Positions 8,701 to 17,776 are shown, numbered from the stretch's first letter. The stretch is 52,910 nt of DNA from Pseudomonadales bacterium (GCA_016779585.1 JADHNI010000019.1:1-52910); one strand, 5' to 3'. Made by a program: numbers and translations. Notes: generated by a model not told the origin, from the sequence alone.

Positions 8701-10124
8701 GTCAGGTCTCCTGGCGCGTCCGCCTGGCCTTCGGTGTCGGGCAGTTACCCGAGGGCATCAAAAGCGCGGCATTTGGCTTTTTCCTGCTGTTCTATTACAA
8801 CCAGGTACTGGGGCTTTCTGGCACATTGTCCGGAATCGCCATCTTTATTGCACTGCTGTTTGATGCAGTCAGTGACCCCCTCGTCGGCGCCATTTCCGAT
8901 GTCACCCGTTCTAGATTCGGGCGACGCCATCCCTACATGTATGCGGCAGCTGTACCCTTTGCCATCTCATTCTATTTTCTCTTCGCGCCGCCGGACGGAC
9001 TGACCGAGATAGGACTGTTCGCATGGCTTACGGTTTTTTCCATCGCGACACGCACCTTCATGACCTTTTACTCCGTGCCGCAAATGTCGCTCGGCGCAGA
9101 GCTGTCCAATGACTACGATGAGCGGACTCTCCTGTCGTCGGTTCGCATGGCGATGCAACTGGTTGGCATGTTTGCGGTCCTGATTGGCGGCCCGTTGCTG
9201 TTCTTTGCAGCCACCGAAGAGTTCACCAACGGTCAGCTGAACGGTGCGGCCTATCCCAGGTTCGCCGCGGCAGGTGCAGTTATCATGGTGTTTGGTGTCT
9301 GGCTATGCGCAATTGGTACACACGACCAGATCAAGCGGTTGCCGCAGCCCGCGGAGACAGACCGTTTTTCTGCCCAGGATCTGCTGATTGACATTGGTCG
9401 GGCATTCCGCATCCCGTCTTTTGCAGCCATCGTGTCAGCCTCTATTGTGTCCGGGATGAACCAGGGGATGGCGCAGGCACTGATGATCTACACCGCCACC
9501 TATTTCTTCGAGCTCACCGCAGGCCAGATGACGTTCCTGTTTACCGGTGGCGTGATTGGAGTCATGACCGGCAGCGTCCTGGCACGGCCTCTATCCAACC
9601 TGGTACCCGAGAAAAAGCACCTTTACATGGCAAGCCTGGTCTTCTACGGCATCACAACCTCATATGTCGTGATCCTGAGGCTGCTGGATCTTTTGCCGCC
9701 GAACGGCGACCCCTTGATCCCACCGCTTTACATCATCAGCGCGGGAGTATCCGGTGTGGGGCTCGGCATATACATCACACTCGGTGCTTCAATGATCGCA
9801 GACATTACGGACGAACATGAGCGCCTTTACGGCAAGCGTCAGGAAGGTATCTACTATGCGGCAGCATCATTTGCCGGCAAGGCCATTGGTGGTTCCGGGG
9901 CTATCCTCGCCGGCCTGATCATTGATTTCGCTGGTATACCACAGGGTGCAGCACCTTCTGCCGTCGACCCTGAATCGATCACACGTTTCGGCTGGGCCCT
10001 GGGTCCTGCCGTGCTGTTCATGATGGCAGTCGCCCTGGTTTGCATCAGCTTCTACACCATCAGCCGCACACAACACGCCCGAATTCTGCAGGAAATAAGG
10101 GACACTGACAGAAATTTGGCCTGA
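8697..10124 (+). CDS. GPH/MFS-type sodium or proton symporter
   Basis: Inner-membrane transporter of 475 residues with about 12 hydrophobic segments. The segment FDAVSDPLVGAISDVTRSRFGRRHPYM (37-residue region from about 56) is typical of the glycoside-pentoside-hexuronide:cation symporter family (MelB-like), including the Asp pair used for cation coupling. It overlaps the CoA-transferase gene by four bases, so the two are translationally coupled. It probably imports the substrate of this cluster; many GPH homologues beside CoA-transferases are not sugar transporters, so a sugar is not assumed. Confidence 0.85.
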   Translation: MSQVSWRVRLAFGVGQLPEGIKSAAFGFFLLFYYNQVLGLSGTLSGIAIFIALLFDAVSDPLVGAISDVTRSRFGRRHPYMYAAAVPFAISFYFLFAPPDGLTEIGLFAWLTVFSIATRTFMTFYSVPQMSLGAELSNDYDERTLLSSVRMAMQLVGMFAVLIGGPLLFFAATEEFTNGQLNGAAYPRFAAAGAVIMVFGVWLCAIGTHDQIKRLPQPAETDRFSAQDLLIDIGRAFRIPSFAAIVSASIVSGMNQGMAQALMIYTATYFFELTAGQMTFLFTGGVIGVMTGSVLARPLSNLVPEKKHLYMASLVFYGITTSYVVILRLLDLLPPNGDPLIPPLYIISAGVSGVGLGIYITLGASMIADITDEHERLYGKRQEGIYYAAASFAGKAIGGSGAILAGLIIDFAGIPQGAAPSAVDPESITRFGWALGPAVLFMMAVALVCISFYTISRTQHARILQEIRDTDRNLA

Positions 10125-10180
10125 CCTGAACCTACTGGTATGCTCGACCGCGATATCAGCTGCCCCACGGGAGACACCGC

Positions 10181-10771
10181 ATGACAAGAATACGAAAGCT
10201 GGAAGTTGATGAATGGGATCCGGAACTGCGCGAGATGGCGCGTGCCGATTCCGCCACCGCCCTGGAACAGGGACTCACTCGAATGTTCGCGCACACGCCC
10301 GAGGTTACAAAGGGCATGATCGCGTTCGCCGGTGCCATGAAAGTACATCGGGAATTGCCGGAGCGGCTCGTTGAGCTGGTTCGGCTGCGTGTTGCCTTCC
10401 ATAACCAGTGTCGCAGCTGTATGGCGATCCGTTATGAGGATGCCATCGCTGACGGTCTTACCGAGGATCTCGTCTGCTCACTGGAAAAGCCGATGGAGGC
10501 GGATGACCTCAGCGAGGCTGAAAAAGTCGCCATTCGCTATGGCGAACTCATGGCAACAAACCACCTGGCCATCGATGATGACCTGTATGACGAGCTGGGC
10601 AAACACTTCAGCGAAAAGCAGATCGTGGAACTGGGCATGACCGTCGCTTTCTTCGTCGGTTTCGGTCGCCTCGCTGCAACCTGGCACATGGTTGAAGAAC
10701 TGCCGGACAAGTTCCAGTCTGAAGATGGTCCCATGACACCCTGGGGCGAAGAGTCTGTCAGGGTCCGCTAA
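10181..10771 (+). CDS. Carboxymuconolactone decarboxylase/AhpD family protein
   Basis: All-helical CMD-fold protein of 196 residues. It has a redox-type CxxC pair, Cys77-Arg-Ser-Cys80, followed by MAIRYEDA. In AhpD the second Cys is followed four residues later by a catalytic His; here that position is Arg84, so classic AhpD peroxidase activity is doubtful. The 56-base gap from the transporter and the one-base gap to the next gene place it in the same run. Role unknown; it may be a thiol-disulfide or isomerase/decarboxylase-like step in the pathway. Confidence 0.8.
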   Translation: MTRIRKLEVDEWDPELREMARADSATALEQGLTRMFAHTPEVTKGMIAFAGAMKVHRELPERLVELVRLRVAFHNQCRSCMAIRYEDAIADGLTEDLVCSLEKPMEADDLSEAEKVAIRYGELMATNHLAIDDDLYDELGKHFSEKQIVELGMTVAFFVGFGRLAATWHMVEELPDKFQSEDGPMTPWGEESVRVR

Positions 10772-10772
10772 A

Positions 10773-11816
10773 TTGTCGGCTTTTCCAGTAAAACCCGAGG
10801 ATCTCTCGGCGGCATGGCTCGGTGAGAAACTGGGCTGCACCGTCAACGATTTTAAAGTTGAGCGTCTGGGAGAAGGCGGCGGCCTGCTTGGCCTGGTGAC
10901 GCGTGTCCACCTTGATTCCGACGGTGGACCGGACACCCTGATCGCAAAGTTCCCGACTGAAGCTGAAGACAATCGATTTGTGGCAACAACCTATGACATG
11001 TATGGCCGCGAATACCGCTTCTATACACAGGTGGCACCCAATGTGCCGATTCGTGCGCCTATCTGCTACCACGCTGAGTTCAACGAAGAAAATTCCGACT
11101 TTGTGCTCCTGATCGAAGAACTCCTGGGATACAACCTGGGCGACCAGGTGGCCGGATGTACACTCGGAGAAGCCCATGCAGTCGTGAAGGATCTCGCCGC
11201 ACTGCACCGATCCACCTGGCAGCCGGGCCCCGAGATCCAGATCAACCAGCACGACATGCCGTACCAACACGAGGGCATGATCGGTGGTTTTGGTGTGGGC
11301 TGGCCCGGTGTCCTGGCTAACTTTTCACATGTCCTTGAAGCCGAACTGACCAGCGACGAAATCGAACTGCTGGCCACGCTGCCGGAACACGTTAACCAGC
11401 TGCTGGATAAGGTACACGACGGCCCGTTGGTGATTGCCCATGGCGATGTGCGTCTCGATAACATCTTTTTCTCAGATGAAGGCAATGCCCTGGTAGATTT
11501 CCAGGCTGTGTGCAAAGCGGCACCGGAACACGATCTTTCCTATTTTGTCACCCAGAGCCTGCCGGACGAAGTTCGCCACGCAGAGGACTGGGTAGCTGTC
11601 TACCATGGTCACCTGACCAGCGAGGGCATCAACTATGACCTTGCCCTCAGCCGCGAACGCTTCCGCTACTGCACCATGTATTTCGTTTGTTATGCAGTCA
11701 TCATCGCCGGCACCCTGGACCAGGCCAACGAACGTGGGCGCAAACTGGCAGAAACTTTGCTCGCTTATTCGTTACGCAGCGTCAAGGAACTCAATGCATT
11801 TGAACTCATCAGATAG
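10773..11816 (+). CDS. APH-like phosphotransferase family protein
   Basis: Protein-kinase-fold phosphotransferase of 347 residues. It has the nucleotide-loop region RLGEGGGLLGLVTRV near 30, Lys in TLIAKFP, the catalytic Brenner motif HGDVRLDN starting at His223 and the metal site VDFQ about 15 residues later. TTG at 10773 is used because the frame closes just upstream and AGGG precedes it. Members of this branch include the kinase domains of ACAD10/ACAD11, which phosphorylate hydroxyacyl-CoA; next to a CoA-transferase and an SDR a similar role is attractive. Antibiotic resistance is less likely in this context. Confidence 0.8.
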   Translation: MSAFPVKPEDLSAAWLGEKLGCTVNDFKVERLGEGGGLLGLVTRVHLDSDGGPDTLIAKFPTEAEDNRFVATTYDMYGREYRFYTQVAPNVPIRAPICYHAEFNEENSDFVLLIEELLGYNLGDQVAGCTLGEAHAVVKDLAALHRSTWQPGPEIQINQHDMPYQHEGMIGGFGVGWPGVLANFSHVLEAELTSDEIELLATLPEHVNQLLDKVHDGPLVIAHGDVRLDNIFFSDEGNALVDFQAVCKAAPEHDLSYFVTQSLPDEVRHAEDWVAVYHGHLTSEGINYDLALSRERFRYCTMYFVCYAVIIAGTLDQANERGRKLAETLLAYSLRSVKELNAFELIR

Positions 11817-11825
11817 GACACCACC

Positions 11826-12605
11826 ATGCAGTTAGAAAACAAAATCGCAGCAGTTACCGGAGGCACCGCCGGTATTGGTCGCGGTATCGCCGAGGCGTAC
11901 CTAAAGGAAGGCGCAAAAGTTGCCATCATGGCAAGGAACGCCGAGAAAGCTCAGAAAATGATGGATGAGATCGGCGCAGGCGACAGACTGGTTTTTATCC
12001 AGGGTGATGCAATGAGCCAGGAAGATATTGAAGGCTTTGTAGATAAAACCATTGAGGCTTTCGGCACCATCGACATATTGGTCAATAACGCCGGTGGTGC
12101 CGGAGGTGACCTGCAACCAACCGTGAACCTGTCGGATGAAGAGTTTGATCTCTGCATGAAGTGGAATGTTTATTCCACCTTCTGGGCAACGCGACGCGCA
12201 CTGAAAACCATGCTGGAAAACAAGTGGGGTCGGGTGATCAATATCTCATCCCAGGAAGGCAAGCAGGGTAAACCGGTTGTAACCGCCTACACTGCCGCCA
12301 AACACGCCATTAACGGCATGACCAAATCCATTGCCCGGGAAGTGGGTGAAGATGGCGTCACTGTTAACGCCATCTGTCCCGGCATCATCATGACTGACGT
12401 GGTCATGGAAACGGCGCCGGAGACTGCCAAGGCACTTGGCATGACTTTCGATGAATTCATCGACTGGTTCACCTCAGAAACCGCGATCAAGCGACCAAAC
12501 AAGGTTGAAGAAGTAGCCGCGATGGCTGTACTGCTGGCCAGTGAGGCCGGTGCCGGTATTACAGGCGCGCAGCTCAGCGTGGACGGCGGCGCAACCCAGT
12601 ACTGA
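11826..12605 (+). CDS. SDR family oxidoreductase
   Basis: NAD(P)-dependent short-chain dehydrogenase, 259 residues. Visible are the cofactor motif GGTAGIGRGIA (11-21), NNAGG near 90, the catalytic Ser in NISSQEG, and YTAAK with the catalytic Tyr and Lys. The C-terminus has the SVDGGATQY ending typical of classical SDRs. AGGACACC precedes the ATG. It is the last gene of the plus-strand run and would oxidise or reduce a hydroxyl or keto group of the pathway intermediate; FabG-like activity is also possible. Confidence 0.88.
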   Translation: MQLENKIAAVTGGTAGIGRGIAEAYLKEGAKVAIMARNAEKAQKMMDEIGAGDRLVFIQGDAMSQEDIEGFVDKTIEAFGTIDILVNNAGGAGGDLQPTVNLSDEEFDLCMKWNVYSTFWATRRALKTMLENKWGRVINISSQEGKQGKPVVTAYTAAKHAINGMTKSIAREVGEDGVTVNAICPGIIMTDVVMETAPETAKALGMTFDEFIDWFTSETAIKRPNKVEEVAAMAVLLASEAGAGITGAQLSVDGGATQY

Positions 12606-12608
12606 TCC

Positions 12609-13076
12609 TCAATCTGCTGTGCAGATGAAAACCGGAATGTTCCTGTCCGTCCTGTCCTGGTACTCCTGGTAGGGCGGATAGTATTCGCAGCAGGTTGGCC
12701 AGACTTCGGCCTTCTCTTCATCCGTCGCCAGCCTGGCCGTCATCGGTGTGGTCTTTCCATCATAGGTAATCCGTACATCAGGATGCTTGACCAGGTTGTG
12801 ATACCAGACCGGGTGTTTTGGTGCCCCACCCTGTGAGGCAACCAGCACAAATCCGTCTTTGTAAGGCACATACATCAGTGGAATCGTGATGGCCCGACCA
12901 CTTTTAGCGCCCGTCATTTCAACCAGGAGAATCGGCATACCTGCCAGCTTGTTCATCCAGCGACCATTGGAGTTTTTGTAGACGAAGACGTTGATCTTAG
13001 TCATCAGTTTCAATAACCAGCGTGGTGGTGGAGAACCTTTCCCGGAACCTGTTTGGCTTGTCTCCTGCTCACTCAT
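12609..13076 (-). CDS. Nitroreductase/quinone reductase family protein (Ddn-like)
   Basis: A 155-residue split-barrel protein of the deazaflavin-dependent nitroreductase (Ddn) family. Supporting segments are LVEMTGAKSGRAITIPLMYVPYKDGFVLVASQ (split in the text at 50-82), HPVWYHNLVKHPDVRI and the RLATDEEKAEVWP stretch. Relatives in actinobacteria use F420; many proteobacterial members have an unknown cofactor. The gene follows the CoA ligase by one base and converges on the SDR with a 3-base gap. The substrate is unknown. Confidence 0.82.
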   Translation of the reverse strand: MSEQETSQTGSGKGSPPPRWLLKLMTKINVFVYKNSNGRWMNKLAGMPILLVEMTGAKSGRAITIPLMYVPYKDGFVLVASQGGAPKHPVWYHNLVKHPDVRITYDGKTTPMTARLATDEEKAEVWPTCCEYYPPYQEYQDRTDRNIPVFICTAD

Positions 13077-13077
13077 C

Positions 13078-14535
13078 TCAACTCTCCTTATCGATTCGTT
13101 CCTGCCTGAGTGATTTTCGTCTTACTTTTCCCGCGTCATCACGAAGTGGTTCGTCCGAAAACTCTATGGTTCGTGGGATCTTGTAGCGCACCAGGCGTTC
13201 TGCCAGGTGAGTCAGAAGCGCTTCCTCGGTCACGCCCTCTGGCGCATCCACAATGGCATGCACAAAATTCCCCAGGTCTTCATGGGGCAGGCCAATGACA
13301 GCAGACGAGCGGACACCGGGGCAGCTGTCGATGGCCGCTTCAACTTCCGCCGGATATATATTCGCACCTCCGCTCAGGATCATGTCCGTCTGGCGATCGG
13401 CAAGGTACAGGTAACCATCTTCGTCAAAGTAACCCATATCACCGATGCTCTCGAAACCGCCGTCAATGGCCTTGGGTTCGGCGCCAATGTAGCGATAGGT
13501 AGAGCCAGGTCCCGTGATCGGGCGCATGTACACCTCACCAATTTCGTTAGGCGGTAGCTGGTTACCCTCTTCATCGACGATTATCATCTCGCACGTCACG
13601 TTAGGCTTTCCCACGGAACCACGGTGTTCCAGCCACTCGGAGCCTGTAATCACGGTTCCTCCCTGGCCTTCGGTACCACCATAGAGCTCCCAGATAACAT
13701 CAGCACCCAGCCAGTCAATAAAAGCTTCCTTGAGCCAGGCAGGACAAGGCGCGGCCAGGTGCCACAGCGTGCGAAGACTGGACAGATCATATCCCTTACG
13801 AGCTTCCTCAGGGAGATTCCAGATGCGCTGCATCATGGTGGGCACCATGTAAACAATGTCGACTTTCTGCGACTCGATCAGGCGCAGTGTCTCTTCAGCA
13901 TCAAAGCGCGTCGTGACAGTGACCTGGTTGCCGCGAAACAGAGCACTGAAACCCCAGATAAAAGGACCGTTGTGATAAAGCGGCCCGGGAATCAGCATCG
14001 AACCGCCAATCTGCGATTGCAGGCGATCCGCATCAAGATCCCAGATTGCACCCTGGGTCGAAACAATCAGTTTGGGCCGACCCGTGCTGCCACCTGAGGT
14101 CATGGCTTTCCAGGAAGAGGCAACATGCGCCGGCAGGGGCGAGTCGTCTATCGTATGGTCAATAGCAAATCCGACGAGCAAGGTCTGGAACCCGGGGTGC
14201 GTACCGTCATCTACACCGGTGATCAGTTTCGGGTTTCCGACCTCAACGATCTGGTCACGTTCAAACTGGGGCAGCTTCGCAGATACCGGCTGGGGCGTCG
14301 CGCCAACTTTCCAGGTGGCAATGGTAGACAGGAAAAACTCGATACCGTTGGGCAGCGCGATTGTGACGAAGTCGTCCTGGCCCACTCCCATAGATTCATA
14401 GATGCGGGCAAGCCGGTTGGTTGCACTTTCCAGCTCATTCCAGGTGATCGTCTCACCTTCATGATAGATTGCCACCCGATCGCCCTGGCGCTCAGCCCAG
14501 TAACTGACGAATCGGCTCATCGGAATCATTAGCAT
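13078..14535 (-). CDS. AMP-forming acyl-CoA synthetase
   Basis: Activates a carboxylic acid as acyl-AMP and then acyl-CoA. The 485-residue protein has the adenylation motifs in order: SGGSTGRPK (P-loop), YGGTEGQGG, GDMGYFDEDGYLYLADR, ILSGGANIYPAEVEAAI, and the C-terminal DDAGKVRRK with the catalytic Lys. The ATG at 14535 follows GGAGAAGG; a longer frame to 14595 has no ribosome site. It is divergent from the membrane glycosyltransferase gene and coupled to the Ddn-like gene. It is probably part of the same carbon-acid metabolism as the opposing cluster. Confidence 0.88.
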   Translation of the reverse strand: MLMIPMSRFVSYWAERQGDRVAIYHEGETITWNELESATNRLARIYESMGVGQDDFVTIALPNGIEFFLSTIATWKVGATPQPVSAKLPQFERDQIVEVGNPKLITGVDDGTHPGFQTLLVGFAIDHTIDDSPLPAHVASSWKAMTSGGSTGRPKLIVSTQGAIWDLDADRLQSQIGGSMLIPGPLYHNGPFIWGFSALFRGNQVTVTTRFDAEETLRLIESQKVDIVYMVPTMMQRIWNLPEEARKGYDLSSLRTLWHLAAPCPAWLKEAFIDWLGADVIWELYGGTEGQGGTVITGSEWLEHRGSVGKPNVTCEMIIVDEEGNQLPPNEIGEVYMRPITGPGSTYRYIGAEPKAIDGGFESIGDMGYFDEDGYLYLADRQTDMILSGGANIYPAEVEAAIDSCPGVRSSAVIGLPHEDLGNFVHAIVDAPEGVTEEALLTHLAERLVRYKIPRTIEFSDEPLRDDAGKVRRKSLRQERIDKES

Positions 14536-14636
14536 CGACCTTCTCCTGCTGCGAGGCGCCATGGTAGCATGAAAGTGCTGCACCAGAAGCGGCACCTGGC
14601 CTTACCACTACCTAACAGGAAAACAAAGGGGATAAC

Positions 14637-16721
14637 GTGTCAGTTCCTATCATCAGTGAACTCGACAACAGGTTTTTACCCTACCGGGACCGTGTTTCCT
14701 ACCCTTATGGCTGGACCCTGTTTCTCGGGTTTCTTGTTTTCCTGGCGACACAGTCAATCCAGTACAGCGACACCGATCTCTGGTATCACATTCACGGTGG
14801 GCGCTACCTGTTCGAGAATGGTGACTTCTACAATCCGCTGGTAGACAGCTACCTCGAAGCCACAGATCGTCCGGATACCATCTACTTCTGGGGTTTCCAG
14901 GCACTGGTTTACCTGGTGTGGTCACAGGCGGGGGAATTTGGCCTCGTACTGCTGAAAGCCATCGGACTCTTCCTGGCCGGGTTCTTCGCCCTGCGCGTTG
15001 TACTCAGGGATCGCACCCTCAACAATGCTACTTTCCTGCAACTGGTTGTCATCACGGCAGTGGTGGGTCTGCTGGCCGCAAGAGGGTTCAGCCTGCGGCC
15101 TCACGTTGCCTCCTACATCCTGATCGCTGTCTTCACCTATGTTCTCGGGCACAAGGAAAAGGCATATCCAGTATTGCCGTTACTCACCATAGTCTGGGTC
15201 AACCTGCACGGTATTGAGTACGTTGTGGGTGCACTCATCTGCGGCGCTTTTTTTCTGCATCGACTGCTCGACTGGCTGGATAACGGCAGGCCCGCAAACA
15301 GCATCATGCCAATGGTCTGGATCGCTCTCTGTGCTCCAGCCATGTTTGCTAATCCCTTTGGTTATCACCTGGTCGCCACACCTTTCCTGCACAGCCCTGA
15401 TCTCAACCTGTTTATCGGTGAGTTGAAACCTTTTGAACTCGAACTGGTGCTTGATTTACAGGCGGGGCTGTCGATCAACGCCATGTTGCTGGCATTAATG
15501 GGAATCGCGATTTATGCAGCCCTGGTTTGCCTGGGCGAGTACCGGAAACACCTTGCTGTTTTGATTCTGGCAATCGGTGGGCTTGTGCTCCTGCTTAGGG
15601 CACAGCGGTTTGTCTGGGAATGGATTCTGCTGACGTTACCTTTGATAAGCGCCGGGCTTGCCCATGAGAAATCGATCAAGCACAACCTGTTAACCACGTG
15701 CGCGCTCGCACTGATGCTGATTGGCCTCACGATGACCTTCTGGCCAAACATGCGACAGGGTCTCAATTACTATCCTTACGACCAAAACAGCCTGCCTAAC
15801 GGCACCACTGAATTCATTCGCGCTAACGGTATAACGGGTCGCTACGCCATCGAACCTTCATACGCGGGATATGCGGAGTTCATCCTGTCACCTGACGTTC
15901 AGGTCCACATGGACATGCAGTTCCCGCCCTTCACCAGCGAGGACTACCACGAGATATCTTCCGCTATGCTGAGCGCCCCGGGACTGCGCAGCTATGTGCA
16001 GCGCTACAACCCTGACTTGATAGGCGTCAGGAAAAGTGACGGTTTCTTTCCCGCGGGAGCCGCCCGGGAACTGGGGTATCTGCCCGTCTTCTTTGATCGC
16101 CAGGTTGTGCTCTATCTCAGTCGACACAGTTACCCTGACCTCACGGCCGAGTTCGAACTGACTGCCGTAGATCCATTTAACCCAAAAACATTTAAAGCCA
16201 GCGAAGTTGAAAAAGCGATCATGGAGCTGCAGCGAATGCAGCAGGTCATTGACGTGCCCGAGGTCAAGCAGACGCTGTTGAACCTGCATGTGACACAGGG
16301 TTCAGTAACACCCGCAAGAGTACTCCGGGACGAATTGCTGCAGGAAGATCCCCATCATCCATCGACCCTGTTTCTTTCGGCCCGGGTTGATCACCTCTCA
16401 GTAAACTGCGCCAGCGCGGTGCTTGGATACGAAGCAGCCATAGAAGTGACCAAAGATGACGTGAAACCCATCAGGCGACTGGCTGCCGAATGCTACTTTG
16501 TATTGAAGGATCTTCGAGCCGCCTACGAGCAGTTCAGTCTCGCAATCAATCCCTATGGCGATCCAGGCCCGAACAAGCTGCAGTACTACCAGTATGCGCT
16601 TTCTGCAATTGGTGTCGGTGAAAACGACCACGCCAGAAGATTGCTTAGGATGCTGGGCACCATCGACCCCGAGGGTGAATATGAAGACCGTATCGCAGAA
16701 GTCCTTACAGCACTAGAATAG
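14637..16721 (+). CDS. Polytopic GT-C-like membrane protein with TPR-like C-terminus
   Basis: A 694-residue inner-membrane protein. The first 420 residues hold about ten hydrophobic segments, with an acidic SDTDLWYHIHGGRYL motif in the first loop that resembles the catalytic Asp region of GT-C glycosyltransferases, which use polyprenyl-phosphate sugars. A soluble domain follows (420-530), then about 160 residues of helical, TPR-like pairs (for example DPHHPSTLFLSARVDHL). GTG at 14637 follows AAGGGG at five bases. The GT2 gene starts five bases after its stop, which supports a donor-synthase plus transferase pair. The acceptor is unknown. Confidence 0.68.
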   Translation: MSVPIISELDNRFLPYRDRVSYPYGWTLFLGFLVFLATQSIQYSDTDLWYHIHGGRYLFENGDFYNPLVDSYLEATDRPDTIYFWGFQALVYLVWSQAGEFGLVLLKAIGLFLAGFFALRVVLRDRTLNNATFLQLVVITAVVGLLAARGFSLRPHVASYILIAVFTYVLGHKEKAYPVLPLLTIVWVNLHGIEYVVGALICGAFFLHRLLDWLDNGRPANSIMPMVWIALCAPAMFANPFGYHLVATPFLHSPDLNLFIGELKPFELELVLDLQAGLSINAMLLALMGIAIYAALVCLGEYRKHLAVLILAIGGLVLLLRAQRFVWEWILLTLPLISAGLAHEKSIKHNLLTTCALALMLIGLTMTFWPNMRQGLNYYPYDQNSLPNGTTEFIRANGITGRYAIEPSYAGYAEFILSPDVQVHMDMQFPPFTSEDYHEISSAMLSAPGLRSYVQRYNPDLIGVRKSDGFFPAGAARELGYLPVFFDRQVVLYLSRHSYPDLTAEFELTAVDPFNPKTFKASEVEKAIMELQRMQQVIDVPEVKQTLLNLHVTQGSVTPARVLRDELLQEDPHHPSTLFLSARVDHLSVNCASAVLGYEAAIEVTKDDVKPIRRLAAECYFVLKDLRAAYEQFSLAINPYGDPGPNKLQYYQYALSAIGVGENDHARRLLRMLGTIDPEGEYEDRIAEVLTALE

Positions 16722-16726
16722 GCAGC

Positions 16727-17656
16727 ATGAGCGAACCACTCGACATTGCTGTCATCGTTCCATGCTTCAATGAGGAGGCAGCGATCGGCAGTGTTATTGA
16801 TGGTTTCCGAAGTGCCCGTGACGACATAACGGTTTACGTCTGCGACAACGCCTCCACGGACAACACAATACAGGTGGCAAAACAGCACGGTGCTGTCGTA
16901 CGCCATGAGCCGGCACGTGGCAAAGGTAACGTGGTACGCAGGATGTTCGCCGATATCGACGCAGACATCTTCGTCATGGTTGATGGCGACGATACCTATG
17001 ATCCCGGTGCACTGAACGAGATGATCAACGTTTTGCTCAACGAACGTTGCGACCTGGTGACCGGCAGGCGCATTGAGCAGCATGAAGATGCCTATCGCTT
17101 CGGGCACCGGTTCGGAAACCGCCTCCTGGCAACCATTACCACCCTGCTGTTCGGCAGGAAATCTGTAGACCTGCTGTCGGGCTACCGGGTCATGTCCAGG
17201 CGATTTGTTAAATCGTTCCCGGCCATTTCATCAGGTTTCGAGATTGAGACGGAACTGACCATTCATGCACTCTCACTGAACCTGCCGATGCGCGAGGTGG
17301 CTACTGCCTACAAGGAACGTCCGGCGATGAGTGAAAGTAAACTCAATACCTATCGCGATGGAGTCAGAATCCTCTCAACCATACTGCTGTTCACCAAGGA
17401 AGAACGCCCGTTCCTGTTTTTCTCCGGTCTTGCTGTTTTCCTGGTGCTGTTGTCGCTGGGCCTGGGTATACCGGTGACACTCGAGTTTTTCGAGACCGGC
17501 CTGGTGGAGCGTTTCCCTACGGCCATCCTGTCTGCAAGCATCATGCTGCTGGCGTTTCTCAGTCTGACGACCGGCATGGTGCTCGATTCTGTGGCGCGCG
17601 GTCGGCGAGAAACAAAGCGACTCGCCTACCTTGGGCTGTCATGGTTAAAACGCTGA
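16727..17656 (+). CDS. Family 2 glycosyltransferase, DPM1/polyprenyl-P-sugar type
   Basis: A 309-residue GT2 enzyme: VIVPCFNEEAAIGSVI at the N-terminus, CDNASTDNT, RGKGNVVRRMF, and the metal site DGDDTYD near 90. Two hydrophobic segments near the C-terminus (about 225-275) anchor it in the membrane. This layout suits synthesis of a polyprenyl-phosphate sugar from a nucleotide sugar for use by the adjacent GT-C-like protein. The last eight codons and stop lie in the first copy of a 38-base repeat. Confidence 0.85.
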   Translation: MSEPLDIAVIVPCFNEEAAIGSVIDGFRSARDDITVYVCDNASTDNTIQVAKQHGAVVRHEPARGKGNVVRRMFADIDADIFVMVDGDDTYDPGALNEMINVLLNERCDLVTGRRIEQHEDAYRFGHRFGNRLLATITTLLFGRKSVDLLSGYRVMSRRFVKSFPAISSGFEIETELTIHALSLNLPMREVATAYKERPAMSESKLNTYRDGVRILSTILLFTKEERPFLFFSGLAVFLVLLSLGLGIPVTLEFFETGLVERFPTAILSASIMLLAFLSLTTGMVLDSVARGRRETKRLAYLGLSWLKR

Positions 17657-17760
17657 AGCGTTTTGGCTCAGGGCTGTCATGGTTAAAACGCTGAAGCGTT
17701 TTGGCTCAGGGCTGTCATGGTTAAAACGCTGAAGCGTTTTGGCTCAGGGCTGTCATGGTT
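17633..17760 (+). repeat. Three exact 38-bp direct repeats plus a 14-base remnant
   Basis: Exact copies lie at 17633-17670, 17671-17708 and 17709-17746, with the first 14 bases again at 17747-17760. Each unit contains the last codons of the GT2 gene (GLSWLKR then TGA) and a terminator-like hairpin. The unit therefore looks like a tandem duplication of a gene end. There are no spacers, so it is not a CRISPR. Confidence 0.95.
17647..17740. terminator. Triplicated terminator-like hairpin
   Basis: AAAACGC-TGAA-GCGTTTT (17647-17664, repeated at 17685-17702 and 17723-17740) folds into a 7-bp stem with a four-base loop, flanked by A and T tracts as in bidirectional intrinsic terminators. The stem is short, so each copy alone may be weak; three in a row may act together. 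Confidence 0.55.
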
Positions 17761-17770
17761 GAAGCACTGA

Positions 17771-17776
17771 TATAAT
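17771..17776 (+). promoter_or_regulatory. Consensus -10 (TATAAT) before the thioesterase gene
   Basis: A perfect TATAAT lies 26 bases before the GTG start, directly after the repeat block. No good -35 is seen at 16-18 bases, where the fourth partial repeat copy lies. It may be a promoter built partly from repeat sequence. Confidence 0.3.

Noticed and set aside
10773-11816. Aminoglycoside resistance gene
   Set aside because: Only the general kinase fold is shared; the context is acyl-CoA metabolism.
17633-17760. CRISPR array
   Set aside because: Repeats are directly abutting with no spacers and contain coding sequence.
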